From: Shewanella mangrovi | GTDB lineage: Bacteria; Pseudomonadota; Gammaproteobacteria; Enterobacterales; Shewanellaceae | Reading direction: 5' to 3' | NCBI RefSeq assembly: GCF_000753795.1 | Contig: NZ_JPEO01000002.1 | Span: 434,001-498,000 of the forward strand | Length of the DNA stretch: 64,000 nucleotides | Shown: in pieces, positions 37,843 through 46,504 of the stretch | How positions within the stretch are numbered: position 1 is the stretch's first letter | Layout: each line of letters begins with the position of its first letter | Notes under the pieces: generated by a model | Database searches by the model: none | What the model was told of the DNA's origin: nothing | What the model saw: only the letters and a program-made list of their open reading frames with translations | Position numbers and translations under genes: made by a program

Positions 37843-38777
37843 GGCAAAGACACCTCGACAGCAACACCGGCAGGCACGTTGATATTTTGTGGCAAATCAA
37901 TATCGGTGAGATACATCAACCGCGCCCGATCGCGTTCATTGAGCGCATAAAATGGTGTAAACGCTGGCTGGCTGCGAATATGCCGCACAACGCCGCTGAC
38001 GACGCCATCACGACCATCAACTTTGACATCAATCGCATCTCCTTGATGTATTTTGCTCAACGCTGTTTCCGGTAAATAGACGCGCGCATAGATACGCTCA
38101 CTGGCTAACAAACTGACCAGTTGCGCACCTGCTGGCACTCGGTCACCGTTTTTCCACGGCAGGGTGTCGACAATGCCAGCTTTAGGGGCTCGCAAGGTAA
38201 GATCATCCAATGATTTTTCAGCAGACTGCAGTGCGGCCTCAGCAACATGCACCTGTTGCTCGGCTTGGGCAATTTCTTCAGGACGATTGCCGTTTTGTAG
38301 TTGTAGCCATTGCTGATATAGCTGCTGTTCAGACGCGGCCGTTTGGTCGCGACTCGCCAGCGCGTTATCAAGTTCCGCTTGACCGATCATCTGCTGTTTA
38401 AACAGTTGCTGACTGCGCAGATATTGACGCTGTGCTTCAATCGCGTTGGCTTTGGCGGCGAGATAGGCCGAATTTGCCGCCGCAATGGTTTCCTGACGAG
38501 CACCTTTTTGCAGCAAGCTAAATTGTGCTTTCGCTTGCAATAACTCAGCTTGACGCTGTGCCACCAAAGCGTTCGCGATACGGTTATCAAGCTGGACTAA
38601 TACTTGTCCTTGTTTAACCTGTTGCCCTTCTTCAACAGCTAACTCGGTGATTTGAGCATTGACTGGTGCACTGAGTAGCATGCGATCACGCTCGACGGTT
38701 CCCATTGCGACTGAGGTTTGCTGCTCGCACCCGCAAAGCCAGCACAGCAGCAAGGTTCCCAAAATAAATCGATTCAT
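37839..38777 (-). CDS. HlyD-family membrane fusion lipoprotein of the ABC exporter
   Basis: A 312-residue periplasmic adaptor. The N-terminus has a lipobox LCGC (Cys at 17), followed by a biotinyl/lipoyl-like half (VNAQITELAVEEGQQVKQGQVLVQLD), a long Ala/Gln-rich coiled coil (about 70-180), the second lipoyl half (LRAPKAGIVDTLPWKNGDRVPAG) and a beta-barrel. It bridges the inner-membrane ABC exporter to an outer-membrane channel encoded elsewhere. YbhG/YhiI are the closest named types. It overlaps the tetR stop by one base. Confidence 0.9.
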   Translation of the reverse strand: MNRFILGTLLLCWLCGCEQQTSVAMGTVERDRMLLSAPVNAQITELAVEEGQQVKQGQVLVQLDNRIANALVAQRQAELLQAKAQFSLLQKGARQETIAAANSAYLAAKANAIEAQRQYLRSQQLFKQQMIGQAELDNALASRDQTAASEQQLYQQWLQLQNGNRPEEIAQAEQQVHVAEAALQSAEKSLDDLTLRAPKAGIVDTLPWKNGDRVPAGAQLVSLLASERIYARVYLPETALSKIHQGDAIDVKVDGRDGVVSGVVRHIRSQPAFTPFYALNERDRARLMYLTDIDLPQNINVPAGVAVEVSLP

Positions 38778-39433
38778 TATTTTCGCTCCTGCGTTGTGCT
38801 ATCTAAGGTATCGCGGCTGAACAAGCCGTTCTGCATCACTTGATGATTATGCTGCAACAGCGTGGCTAACATCTCGTCACTCAAAGTGAACCCAAAATGT
38901 TGCATCACCGCCTTGGGGGCTATCAAGGGAAACACCATCAAGCTAATGAAGCTTAATCTCACCAGCTTAGGATCGAGTCCGGTGTTAAGTTGTTGATGCT
39001 CAGCTAATTTCTGTACCCAGCTTGTTGAATGCTCGAGGATCTCCAGAAACACACTCGACAAGGCGTCAAATGCCTCATTACTACTTTGATTATTCATGAC
39101 TTGATAGATAAGACGTGGTAACGCTGGATTGGCCGCCATCATCTGATAATAGGCGTGCATCAGTTCAATCGGCTGGTGCTGATCGTTCATTAGGGTGTTA
39201 CGTAAAATATCCAGCACGGGCGCCATCGTATCGCGCACCATGGTTTCAAACAGCCCCGCTTTAGAGCCAAAATAGTAGCGGATCATCGCCGCATCTACGT
39301 TTGCACGCCGTGCAAGTTCACGAATAGACACCCGCTCGTAGCTATTGTTCAAAAAGCAGGCTCTCGCCGATTCAATGAGCGCCGCTCGCGTTTGCGATTC
39401 GCCACTAGGTCGCCCAAGCTTGTTCGTCGTCAT
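38777..39433 (-). CDS. TetR-family regulator of the ABC exporter operon
   Basis: A 218-residue repressor with an N-terminal TetR helix-turn-helix (VSIRELARRANVDAAMIRYYFGSKAGLFETMV, about 38-69) and an all-helical ligand-binding part. It resembles CecR (YbiH), which heads the E. coli ybhGFSR exporter operon. Here it is first of four overlapping genes, so it most likely controls its own operon in response to an exported compound. Its operator was not recognised. Confidence 0.88.
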   Translation of the reverse strand: MTTNKLGRPSGESQTRAALIESARACFLNNSYERVSIRELARRANVDAAMIRYYFGSKAGLFETMVRDTMAPVLDILRNTLMNDQHQPIELMHAYYQMMAANPALPRLIYQVMNNQSSNEAFDALSSVFLEILEHSTSWVQKLAEHQQLNTGLDPKLVRLSFISLMVFPLIAPKAVMQHFGFTLSDEMLATLLQHNHQVMQNGLFSRDTLDSTTQERK

Positions 39434-39546
39434 ACTGCCATCCGATTAATTCCTCTACTGATGAATATAACCAATAGACCGCAAAACATCAGGGAGAATA
39501 ATTCCGCAAAATGACCTACGACGCTGAATTAGCCCAAATCGCAGGC

Positions 39547-39575
39547 AAAAAAATCCCCCATGTTGAGATGGGGGA
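39547..39575 (-). terminator. Minus-strand intrinsic terminator in a gene-poor region
   Basis: TCCCCCAT (39554-39561) pairs with ATGGGGGA (39568-39575), loop GTTGAG; on the minus strand the stem is followed by seven T (39553-39547). It stands 28 bp after the stop of the 21-codon frame. Confidence 0.85.
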
Positions 39576-39602
39576 AATTTAACAAACCGAAGAGAATGAC
39601 GC

Positions 39603-39668
39603 TTAGGTCGCGCTTTCATATCCTGAGCGAACGGTGACATCGTCCTTGATGGTAATTGTTGTCGTCAT
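39603..39668 (-). CDS. Candidate 21-residue peptide
   Basis: The minus-strand frame from ATG 39668 to TAA 39603 encodes a 21-residue Thr-rich peptide starting MTTTITIKDD and ending GYESAT. A promoter (39702-39730) and a terminator (39547-39575) frame it, which makes a dedicated transcript of about 150 bases likely. A four-codon frame ATG-CCG-AAG-TTA ends in a TGA overlapping this ATG, which could couple translation. The Shine-Dalgarno is weak (CCGAAG). I recognise no family; the transcript might instead act as an RNA. Confidence 0.4.
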   Translation of the reverse strand: MTTTITIKDDVTVRSGYESAT

Positions 39669-39701
39669 AACTTCGGCATTTTTGCTTGATTTGGTGTCTT
39701 T

Positions 39702-39730
39702 ATTTTATGAATGCTGCGCTGTTGTGTCCG
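39702..39730 (-). promoter_or_regulatory. Promoter of the candidate peptide gene
   Basis: Minus strand: CGGACA (39730-39725) matches TTGACA at four positions and TAAAAT (39707-39702) matches TATAAT at five, with a 17-bp spacer. Confidence 0.5.
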
Positions 39731-40067
39731 CAGTGCCGCAATCAATTGAGCCAACCGCCAATACCGATAAAGGGGCAAAACGACATTAGAGGTTTTACTC
39801 AACGCGTTTTAGTCTATCAGTATTTGTTCACAGTGGTTACAAAAAACTTTCAGTTATGACCATCCAAATCAAAAAATAAGCAGATTTTTCGCCATTTTCT
39901 GAAAGAAAACCTGTAAGCCTTTCAGTTGTAATCGAGTTAGACTGTTTTTTCGGCTTAACTTAATTGATATCTACGCGATTCACTGGCTTGCCAATAAAAA
40001 TCCTTAACCTAAGCCTATTGATTGTTAGCAGAATATTTTTTATAAAAGTCAGTAAGTTGAAAAACAT

Positions 40068-40583
40068 ATGGCCAATACGCGCAGAATGACTGTATCTCTC
40101 GTCGTGTTTGATCTGGATTTTACATTGTGGGACTGTGGTGGAACTTGGTGTGATCATACCCGCCCACCATATCGTCGGCGTCAGCACCACATAGTGGATG
40201 CAGATGGCCTGATCATCCGCCTCTATGACGATGTGCAACAGATACTGTCCGTGGTTAAAACCCAGCAATTGCCCGTCGCAATAGCATCAAGGACATATGA
40301 GCCAGGTTGGGCAAAAATGTTGCTACAGTTATTTGAGATTAACGATGTTTTTGTAGAGCAACAGATATTCCCTGACAGCAAAGTACATCACTTCAAACTC
40401 TTGCAAGAGGCAACGGGTGTCCGCTACGAAGAGATGGTGTTTTTTGACGATGAAATGCGCAATATTCGAGATATCAGTGCGCTTGGCGTAACCGCCGTGC
40501 ATGTAAAAAACGGCATTAATTGGCAATTATTTCAACAATATGTATTGCATGCTCAGCAAGGAAGTGAAATTCAATATGCGTAA
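40068..40583 (+). CDS. HAD phosphatase, magnesium-dependent phosphatase-1 type
   Basis: A 171-residue HAD-superfamily hydrolase. The catalytic motif I is VVFDLDFTLWDCG, with nucleophile and acid aspartates; motif II Ser is in AIASRTYEPGWA and motif IV in VFFDDEMRN. The combination fits the MDP-1/Acid_PPase group, which dephosphorylates sugar or protein-tyrosine phosphates. The start may be ATG 40068 or 40086; neither has a strong ribosome binding site. The next gene begins inside its last codons. Confidence 0.82.
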   Translation: MANTRRMTVSLVVFDLDFTLWDCGGTWCDHTRPPYRRRQHHIVDADGLIIRLYDDVQQILSVVKTQQLPVAIASRTYEPGWAKMLLQLFEINDVFVEQQIFPDSKVHHFKLLQEATGVRYEEMVFFDDEMRNIRDISALGVTAVHVKNGINWQLFQQYVLHAQQGSEIQYA

Positions 40584-41628
40584 ATTACTCCACGGGATCG
40601 CTTATAGTCTGTTGTTATGTACGACGGTACAGGCAAACGATATTACTCAACTCGACAGCAGCATAGATTTTCGCGCTGTTTATTGGCACGGAAATCAAGT
40701 GTGGGCATCAGGTACTGCAGGAAGTGTTTACATGTCGGCCGACAATGGCAAACATTGGCAACAGATAACCGCCCCACAGAATACTGAGCAACTCGAATTC
40801 CGTGACATCCAGCCTCTGGGTGATGGCAAAGTGTTGTTGATGAGCGCAGGCCCTGCCGATGCTTCTCGCATTTACGCTACCGACAATAATGGCACCGACT
40901 GGCGTCAAGTGAGTAGTGGTGCCAACCCGCAACAGTTTTATGACTGTTTGCAAATGATCGACAGTCAAACAGGTTATTTGTACGGTGATGCGGATGAACA
41001 GGGTCTCTTTGTGTTGCAAACTCAGGACGGTGGTAATCGTTGGCAGCGTGTCGACCTACCAATGCAGGCGCAAGCCGCAGAAGGCGGGTTCGCATCCAGT
41101 GGCACCTGTGTCAATCGCGGCAACAGCAATATAAAAGTCGTGATAGGTACAGGTAATGCGACAACGGCACGATTACTGTTACGCGATGCATCTGGCTGGA
41201 TGGCGATTGATACGCCGTTTTCTGGCGGTCCATCCGCAGGCGTGTTCTCGGTACAACTTAGCGGTGATGATATCTATGTTGTTGGTGGTTCATTGAAAGC
41301 CCTCGATAAACCAGCAACGGCCTGGCGCTATAATCTCACACATAAACGATGGATAGCATTGCCGACAGTGCCGCTTAAGGGTGCAGTCTACGGCTCGGCA
41401 ATCTATCGTAACGGTGAAGATGAGCAACTGTGGATTGCCAACCCCAACGGTGTCGCCTCGCTCGACATCAAGCAAGCTGATAAGCCTGACCACTACCTCT
41501 GGCAAATGCGCAGTAAATTAAATATTTGGAGTATCGCCTGCCGCGAAGGACAAGGATGTATCGGCGTCGGACAACAAGGCACCATTCAACGCTTTAACAA
41601 TAAGCCAGCACCTTCACCTAGCCATTAG
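40576..41628 (+). CDS. Exported YCF48/BNR-repeat beta-propeller protein
   Basis: A 350-residue protein with a signal peptide (1-20, MRKLLHGIAYSLLLCTTVQA) and repeated propeller blades carrying Asp-box-like segments such as YMSADNGKHWQQ, YATDNNGTDWRQ and LQTQDGGNRWQR, as in the plant and cyanobacterial YCF48/HCF136 family. The last blade ends with GCIGVGQQGTIQRF. Related bacterial proteins are called oxidoreductase-like, without proof. AAGGAAGTG supports the ATG 40576 over an in-frame ATG at 40540. It overlaps the HAD gene by 8 bp, so the two are coupled. Confidence 0.8.
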   Translation: MRKLLHGIAYSLLLCTTVQANDITQLDSSIDFRAVYWHGNQVWASGTAGSVYMSADNGKHWQQITAPQNTEQLEFRDIQPLGDGKVLLMSAGPADASRIYATDNNGTDWRQVSSGANPQQFYDCLQMIDSQTGYLYGDADEQGLFVLQTQDGGNRWQRVDLPMQAQAAEGGFASSGTCVNRGNSNIKVVIGTGNATTARLLLRDASGWMAIDTPFSGGPSAGVFSVQLSGDDIYVVGGSLKALDKPATAWRYNLTHKRWIALPTVPLKGAVYGSAIYRNGEDEQLWIANPNGVASLDIKQADKPDHYLWQMRSKLNIWSIACREGQGCIGVGQQGTIQRFNNKPAPSPSH

Positions 41629-41652
41629 TGTCCACATAGCATCAATTAAAGC

Positions 41653-41682
41653 GCAGCTCGATGGCATCTTGCCTCGAGCTGC
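41653..41682. terminator. Hairpin between convergent propeller and methyltransferase genes
   Basis: GCAGCTCGA (41653-41661) pairs with TCGAGCTGC (41674-41682), extended inside by GGC/GCC with one bulged T. No T run follows, so termination efficiency is uncertain. Confidence 0.5.
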
Positions 41683-41697
41683 CAGCTCTCTCTTGGC

Positions 41698-42642
41698 TTA
41701 ACCCGCTTTATCTACGCTGATATCCGCCGCCTGATAGCGATACACCAACACTTTTAGTGCGCGCTCGACATCGACATCGGCAAACACCGCGGGATTGGCG
41801 ATTTGCTCAATAAACGTTAATTGCGGTGCCGCGTCAGCCACCTGCTGCATCAAGAACTCACGGCCGAGTTCCGGTGCATTTAAACACAGTAGCACCTTGG
41901 CGCCATCGTTCAGCAACTCAGGTAAGCGTCGTAACAGTCGCACATAATCTTTGGTCGCAACAAAACTGCCTTTTTGATTACTGGGAGGATCTGCGATTAA
42001 TAAATCGTAAGGTCCCAGCTTTTTGAGTTTGCCCCACGACTTAAAAATATCATGCCCCAGAAAACGGGCGCCTGAAGCCAATTCATTCAACATATGGTTC
42101 TGCTTGCCAATCGACAGTGCGCCTTTTGCCATATCGATATTAACCACCTCATCAGCACCACCACTCAGCGCCGCCACTGAGAATGCGCAGGTATAGGCAA
42201 ACATGTTCAACACTTTTTGATATTGAGCGTTGTCTGCCACCCACTGGCGCCCATTACGCATATCGAGAAACAGACCATGGTTTTGACCGCGCATTAAATG
42301 CACATAAAACTGGCGACCATTTTCGCTAACGACATGCGCATCTGGCAGTTCACCTTGCAGCAATTCGGTTTTAGTCTGGCCGCCAGCGCGATATTGATAC
42401 ACCAGATTAAGCGGCAGTCCTAAGGTTGCAAATCGCTGCGCCAAACCTTGCTGCAAAGTGCTGAGGTCATCGGCGCTCAATTCGCGAAACGAGGTCAATA
42501 ACAAGGCTGGCGGAAACCAATCTAAGCACAGATGCTCGCAACCGGGCAGTAAGCCACCACGACCATGAATGAGACGTTCTGCATCTGTCGCAGGGAGAAT
42601 TGCGTCAATTGCCGTAAGAAAAGGTTGCAGTGAGTCTTGCAT
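41698..42642 (-). CDS. SAM-dependent methyltransferase (RlmI/RlmK-like C-terminal type)
   Basis: A 314-residue class I methyltransferase of the Methyltrans_SAM group. NMFAYTCAFSVAALSGGADEVVNIDM is the SAM-binding motif I region and LLIADPPSNQKGSF the motif IV typical of nucleic-acid methylases. There is no N-terminal PUA domain, unlike full RlmI. GLFLDMRNGR precedes the fold as in rRNA cytosine methylases. Target unknown, rRNA is likely. I place the start at ATG 42642, four bases after the upstream gene's stop; the longer frame from 42720 would run back into that gene. Confidence 0.82.
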   Translation of the reverse strand: MQDSLQPFLTAIDAILPATDAERLIHGRGGLLPGCEHLCLDWFPPALLLTSFRELSADDLSTLQQGLAQRFATLGLPLNLVYQYRAGGQTKTELLQGELPDAHVVSENGRQFYVHLMRGQNHGLFLDMRNGRQWVADNAQYQKVLNMFAYTCAFSVAALSGGADEVVNIDMAKGALSIGKQNHMLNELASGARFLGHDIFKSWGKLKKLGPYDLLIADPPSNQKGSFVATKDYVRLLRRLPELLNDGAKVLLCLNAPELGREFLMQQVADAAPQLTFIEQIANPAVFADVDVERALKVLVYRYQAADISVDKAG

Positions 42643-42646
42643 AGAA

Positions 42647-43744
42647 TTACGAGTTCTCTTCCTCAGAAGCAGCAGTACGCTGCTGCGCATTTTGATGAAT
42701 ATCTTCAGCACTGGCATCATCAGCCAGTAAAATTGCCAGCTTGCGCGAACCTTCGTTAGCCTCTAACGCGATTTTGACAATCATCGTCAGCGGCACAGAT
42801 AGCAGCATACCGACCGAGCCCAATAACCAGCCCCAGAAAATCAATGAGAGGAACACCACCAGCGTTGATAATCCCAACCCACGCCCCATAAAGCGTGGTT
42901 CAACCACATTGCCCATCACCATATTGATAGCGACATACAAAATGGCAACGCCACCAGCGCCTGAAGGGCCAAACTGCACAAACGCCAGCAATACCGGCGG
43001 CAGTGCTGCGATAACGGAACCTATGTTCGGAATGTAATTAAACAGAAAGGCGACCACAGCCCATAGCAGCGGATAATCCACCCCCATCAACCACAGCCCC
43101 AAACCAGCAATTGCCCCGGTCGCTAAACTCACTAAGGTTTTGATCACCATGTAGCGGTTAACTGACTTCATAAAGCGGTCGATCTGCGACAAACGCATAT
43201 CGGGGTCATCTAAGGCTAAATGTAATTTGCGTGGCAATGACTCTGCTTCAAACAACATGAACACGATGGTTAAAATAATCAGGAACAGGTTAGCCATGAC
43301 ATTACCCACCCCCGATAAGGTATTGGTGGTCATCGACAACGCCATGCCTGGATCGAAATAGGCCAGCACTTTATCTTTAGAAATCTGAATGTTAAATTCA
43401 CGCAGCTTATCGAGGATCCAAGAAAATTGATCCACTAACTGAGCACGATAGAGCGGCAAATGTTTAGTAAAGTCATTGATCGAACTGCCGACCACAGACG
43501 CCAGCCACAGTCCTGCCAGTAAAATCAGTCCCATTAATAAAAATACTGCTAACCAACGCGGTACTCGGTAACGGACAAAGGTACTGATCGCCGGACTACA
43601 GATCATCGCAATAAACACCGACAACACGAATGGCACCACGATTGCGCTCGCTGCCTTAATACCAGCAAGCACAATCACCACAAATGCCATTACTGCAAAT
43701 CCGCGCACAGTCATAGAGGGACGATAGCTTTGCTGCATCAACAA
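42647..43744 (-). CDS. AI-2E family transporter (PerM-like)
   Basis: A 365-residue membrane protein of the AI-2E/PerM family with about eight helices, the conserved FNYIPNIGSVIAALPPVLLAF segment and the C-terminal FWGWLLGSVGMLLSVPLTMI. Members have been linked to autoinducer-2 export or Na+/H+ exchange; the substrate here is unknown. It heads an operon with the methyltransferase. Confidence 0.88.
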   Translation of the reverse strand: MLMQQSYRPSMTVRGFAVMAFVVIVLAGIKAASAIVVPFVLSVFIAMICSPAISTFVRYRVPRWLAVFLLMGLILLAGLWLASVVGSSINDFTKHLPLYRAQLVDQFSWILDKLREFNIQISKDKVLAYFDPGMALSMTTNTLSGVGNVMANLFLIILTIVFMLFEAESLPRKLHLALDDPDMRLSQIDRFMKSVNRYMVIKTLVSLATGAIAGLGLWLMGVDYPLLWAVVAFLFNYIPNIGSVIAALPPVLLAFVQFGPSGAGGVAILYVAINMVMGNVVEPRFMGRGLGLSTLVVFLSLIFWGWLLGSVGMLLSVPLTMIVKIALEANEGSRKLAILLADDASAEDIHQNAQQRTAASEEENS

Positions 43745-43817
43745 ATTTCCTTCTGGTTCTTAGACAAAATTGCTAATCTTAAAGAATAAATTCCCAGCTC
43801 AAACAATAAGTAAGCTT

Positions 43818-44189
43818 ATGATTAATCCAGAACTGGCTATTATACGCATTAAAAATCTTAGATTGCGCACTTTTATCGGTATTAAAGAGGAAGAAATCAA
43901 CAATCGGCAAGATGTCATTATTAACGTGGTAATTCACTATGCTGCCGACAGAGCCTACCAAACCGACGAGATGGAACATGCACTCAACTACCGTACTATC
44001 ACTAAAGCGATCATCGCGTTAGTGGAAGATAATCGTTTCTCTCTGCTTGAGCATCTTACCGGCAAAATTTTGGAGATTGCCAGCGAACACTCTTGGGTAG
44101 AATTTGCTTCAGTCGAAGTCGATAAACCTCATGCGCTGCGCTTTGCAGATTCGGTGTCGCTACAACTGAGCTGGCAAAAACCGCAGTGA
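43818..44189 (+). CDS. folX: Dihydroneopterin triphosphate 2'-epimerase
   Basis: A 123-residue protein nearly collinear with E. coli Fol[45 protein letters not shown] and [14 protein letters not shown]. It belongs to the FolB fold and epimerises dihydroneopterin triphosphate at C2' to the monapterin branch, acting as an octamer. I choose ATG 43818, giving the family length, over the open frame start at 43770. The next gene is yfcH-like, as in E. coli. Confidence 0.93.
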   Translation: MINPELAIIRIKNLRLRTFIGIKEEEINNRQDVIINVVIHYAADRAYQTDEMEHALNYRTITKAIIALVEDNRFSLLEHLTGKILEIASEHSWVEFASVEVDKPHALRFADSVSLQLSWQKPQ

Positions 44190-44266
44190 TCCTTGCCCCC
44201 GTTTTGTTACGTATAAGCTGTTATCTTCTATAGTTAATTTATGTTCAACTCACAACGGTTGCCGTT

Positions 44267-45160
44267 ATGAAAATTCTGCTTACTGGTGCAACAGGTCTGG
44301 TCGGAAGCGCGTTAGTTACCTTACTGGCGCCCGAGCATGAATTAATGATTGTTAGCCGTGATCCAAGCCGTGCACGGCAACAGCTCGGCCATGAGCATCA
44401 GTATTTAGCTTCTCTCGACCAATTACATAATCTCAATGAAGTCGACGCTGTCATCAATCTCGCCGGGGAGCCAATAGTCGCCAAGCGTTGGAGTGAAGCC
44501 CAAAAGCAGAAAATCTGTCACAGCCGTTGGGATATTACCGAAAAACTCAGTAGCCTTATTGCCGCATCAAGCACGCCTCCCCACACCTTTCTGAGTGCTT
44601 CCGCCGTTGGTTATTATGGACGTCAGTCAAGTAACCCGATTGATGAGCAAGGTGTTCCACACGACGAATTCAGCCATCAAATCTGTAAGGTATGGGAAGA
44701 AAAAGCTCTCGCGGTTGCTGATAAGACGAGAGTCTGTATCTTTCGTATCGGTATTGTGCTGGCAGCTCATGGTGGCGCGCTCGCTAAAATGCTGCCAGCT
44801 TTTAAATTGGGTTTAGGCGGCCCGATTAGTGATGGGCAACAGGGCATGAGCTGGATCCATCTGCAGGATTTACTCAGGTTACTAAATTTTCTGCTGACTC
44901 ATGCAGAATGTCGTGGCATCTATAACGCAACCGCCCCAAATCCGGTCAGTAATGCGATTTTCACTAAAGCGCTGGCGCATGCATTACATCGTCCTGCGTG
45001 CTTACCTGCCCCCGCTTTTGCGCTTAAAGTTGCGCTAGGAGAGATGGCGGAACTGTTAACCGAAGGGCAATTTGTGCTGCCTAAGCACGCGCAATCCGAT
45101 GGTTTTGAATTTCGCTTTACCGACATCAATGATGCAATGGACGACCTGTTCAACCGTTGA
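44267..45160 (+). CDS. yfcH: TIGR01777-family epimerase/reductase (YfcH-like)
   Basis: A 297-residue extended SDR-type NAD(P)-binding protein with the N-terminal Rossmann motif ILLTGATGLVGSAL (2-15), INLAGEPI, SASAVGYYG (active-site tyrosine region) and a C-terminal DUF1731 segment with LTEGQFVLPKHA. It follows folX by 77 bp in the same direction, the E. coli arrangement, but its reaction is unknown. Confidence 0.9.
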   Translation: MKILLTGATGLVGSALVTLLAPEHELMIVSRDPSRARQQLGHEHQYLASLDQLHNLNEVDAVINLAGEPIVAKRWSEAQKQKICHSRWDITEKLSSLIAASSTPPHTFLSASAVGYYGRQSSNPIDEQGVPHDEFSHQICKVWEEKALAVADKTRVCIFRIGIVLAAHGGALAKMLPAFKLGLGGPISDGQQGMSWIHLQDLLRLLNFLLTHAECRGIYNATAPNPVSNAIFTKALAHALHRPACLPAPAFALKVALGEMAELLTEGQFVLPKHAQSDGFEFRFTDINDAMDDLFNR

Positions 45161-45184
45161 AATCTGCGGCTAACTCAGATAGCA

Positions 45185-45208
45185 AAAAGCCCACTACAGT
45201 GGGCTTTT
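45185..45208. terminator. Bidirectional terminator after yfcH
   Basis: AAAAGCCCAC (45185-45194), loop TACA, GTGGGCTTTT (45199-45208); serves convergent genes. Confidence 0.9.
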
Positions 45209-45224
45209 ATCTGCAACTAGAAAA

Positions 45225-45620
45225 TTACATCTTGGCCATAATCCAGTAGTTGAGGCGTTCTTGAGGATTACTGAGGATCTGCTGACATTTGTCTTTATAT
45301 TGGCGCATTAATGCCCCCATCCCCTGCCCGCCCGTCGAGGCCATCATCTGCTCTTTCGCCTTTTCAATAGCGCTCGCAGCCACCTCTTTTGCCTCATATT
45401 TATCAGCTAACTGTTGCGCTTCGCTGGCCGATTTTTGCAGACGTTCGCCCACGGCCGCCATTTGTGGTGCGTTCATTGCGGCCACCATCTGCGAGCCCAA
45501 TTCGTAATAAGCGGCACACTGATGTAACTCGTCGGCAAACGCGTTTTCCGCTTCGCCCGCTGACGCGTTAATACTCACCAACAAAACCGGCGCACCCAGC
45601 CAAAATCCTATCTTCTTCAT
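45225..45620 (-). CDS. Small exported protein of unknown function
   Basis: A 131-residue protein with a signal peptide (1-21, ending NASA) and a helical, Ala/Gln/Glu-rich mature part with two cysteines (in HQCAAYYELG and KDKCQQIL) that could form a periplasmic disulfide. No family was recognised. It lies alone, between a terminator and the GNAT gene. Confidence 0.7.
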   Translation of the reverse strand: MKKIGFWLGAPVLLVSINASAGEAENAFADELHQCAAYYELGSQMVAAMNAPQMAAVGERLQKSASEAQQLADKYEAKEVAASAIEKAKEQMMASTGGQGMGALMRQYKDKCQQILSNPQERLNYWIMAKM

Positions 45621-45700
45621 TCGTCACTGTTTCCCCTGTGCTTGAATGGCTTAAAACTACTTTAGCCATTTCTTAATTTCAAGCAGCAGGATAAACAAAT

Positions 45701-45720
45701 AAGGCAGCCGCAGCTGCCTT
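45701..45720 (-). terminator. Terminator of the GNAT gene
   Basis: AAGGCAGC (45701-45708), loop CGCA, GCTGCCTT (45713-45720), followed on the minus strand by ATTTGTTTA. Confidence 0.75.
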
Positions 45721-45738
45721 AACACTATGTTTACTGAC

Positions 45739-46332
45739 TCACGTGTCAGCATATTGCGACAACATGCGCTTGAGGTTGGCTTTCACCTCAGGCCACTCAC
45801 TGTCGATAATCGAATACACCACTGTGTCGCGTACCGTACCATCTTTTAAAATGCGATGGTTGCGAAGAATGCCATCTTGCTTGGCGCCCAAACGCATAAT
45901 CGCTTGCCGGCTGGCTTCATTATTAAAATGGGTCCGAAACTCCACCGCGATAACATCCAGAGTGCTAAAAGCATAGTTGAGTAATAACAACTTACATTCT
46001 GTGTTAACCGCACTACGTTGCACGCTCTTGCTATACCAAGTGTAACCAATCTCGATATGGCGATTGGGTTGATCCCAGTGACATAAGCGCGTACACCCCA
46101 CTATCGTACCGCTAGCACGATGGCGCACGGCAAAGGCTAAGCTCTCACCGCGTTTTTCCTCAGCCATTGCGGTCAAGATATAATCCTTCATCTCTTCAGG
46201 ACGCGGTACGCTGGTGTACCATAAATTCCACAATTCACCGTCCGCCACAGCAATCGATAGTGCTGCCAAATGGTCCAATGTTAGGGGTTCGAGAATGACG
46301 TATTCTCCGGACAAACTACCATCCATTTGCAC
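45739..46332 (-). CDS. GNAT-family N-acetyltransferase (RimJ/RimL-like)
   Basis: A GNAT acetyltransferase of the RimL/Acetyltransf_3 group: VILEPLTLDHL at the N-terminus, IEIGYTWYSKSVQRSAVNTE as the acetyl-CoA loop and VEFRTHFNNEASRQAIMRLGAKQDG near the end. I choose the GTG at 46332, with AAGGAGAGG seven bases upstream of it (197 residues); an ATG follows two codons later and a TTG lies at 46350. Substrate unknown; the closest relatives acetylate protein N-termini or small amines. Confidence 0.82.
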   Translation of the reverse strand: MQMDGSLSGEYVILEPLTLDHLAALSIAVADGELWNLWYTSVPRPEEMKDYILTAMAEEKRGESLAFAVRHRASGTIVGCTRLCHWDQPNRHIEIGYTWYSKSVQRSAVNTECKLLLLNYAFSTLDVIAVEFRTHFNNEASRQAIMRLGAKQDGILRNHRILKDGTVRDTVVYSIIDSEWPEVKANLKRMLSQYADT

Positions 46333-46504
46333 GAAGCCTCTCCTTTTCAACGTTCCAATCTTATTAACCCCAACAACAACTTATAGGTTTGTTAAAACCA
46401 CAAGGGTCTATCGAACTATCGCGAAAATAGCGGCAAAGCGCAAGCAACTGAGTGGATTTATTTAGTGCTTGGTGAAGCGGCGGCAAGCCAGCATGAGCAA
46501 CGGT

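Larger units (their letters stand above)
39434..40067. other. Intergenic region holding a candidate tiny gene
   Basis: This 634-bp region contains the tetR promoter side on the left, a minus-strand mini transcription unit at about 39547-39730 (promoter, 21-codon frame, terminator), and an A/T-rich right half (39780-40067) with no feature that I can support apart from the HAD gene promoter. Confidence 0.5.

Noticed and set aside
39455..39640. 61-codon minus-strand frame near tetR
   Set aside because: It spans the terminator hairpin and has no coding character; the 21-codon frame in another phase fits the promoter and terminator better.
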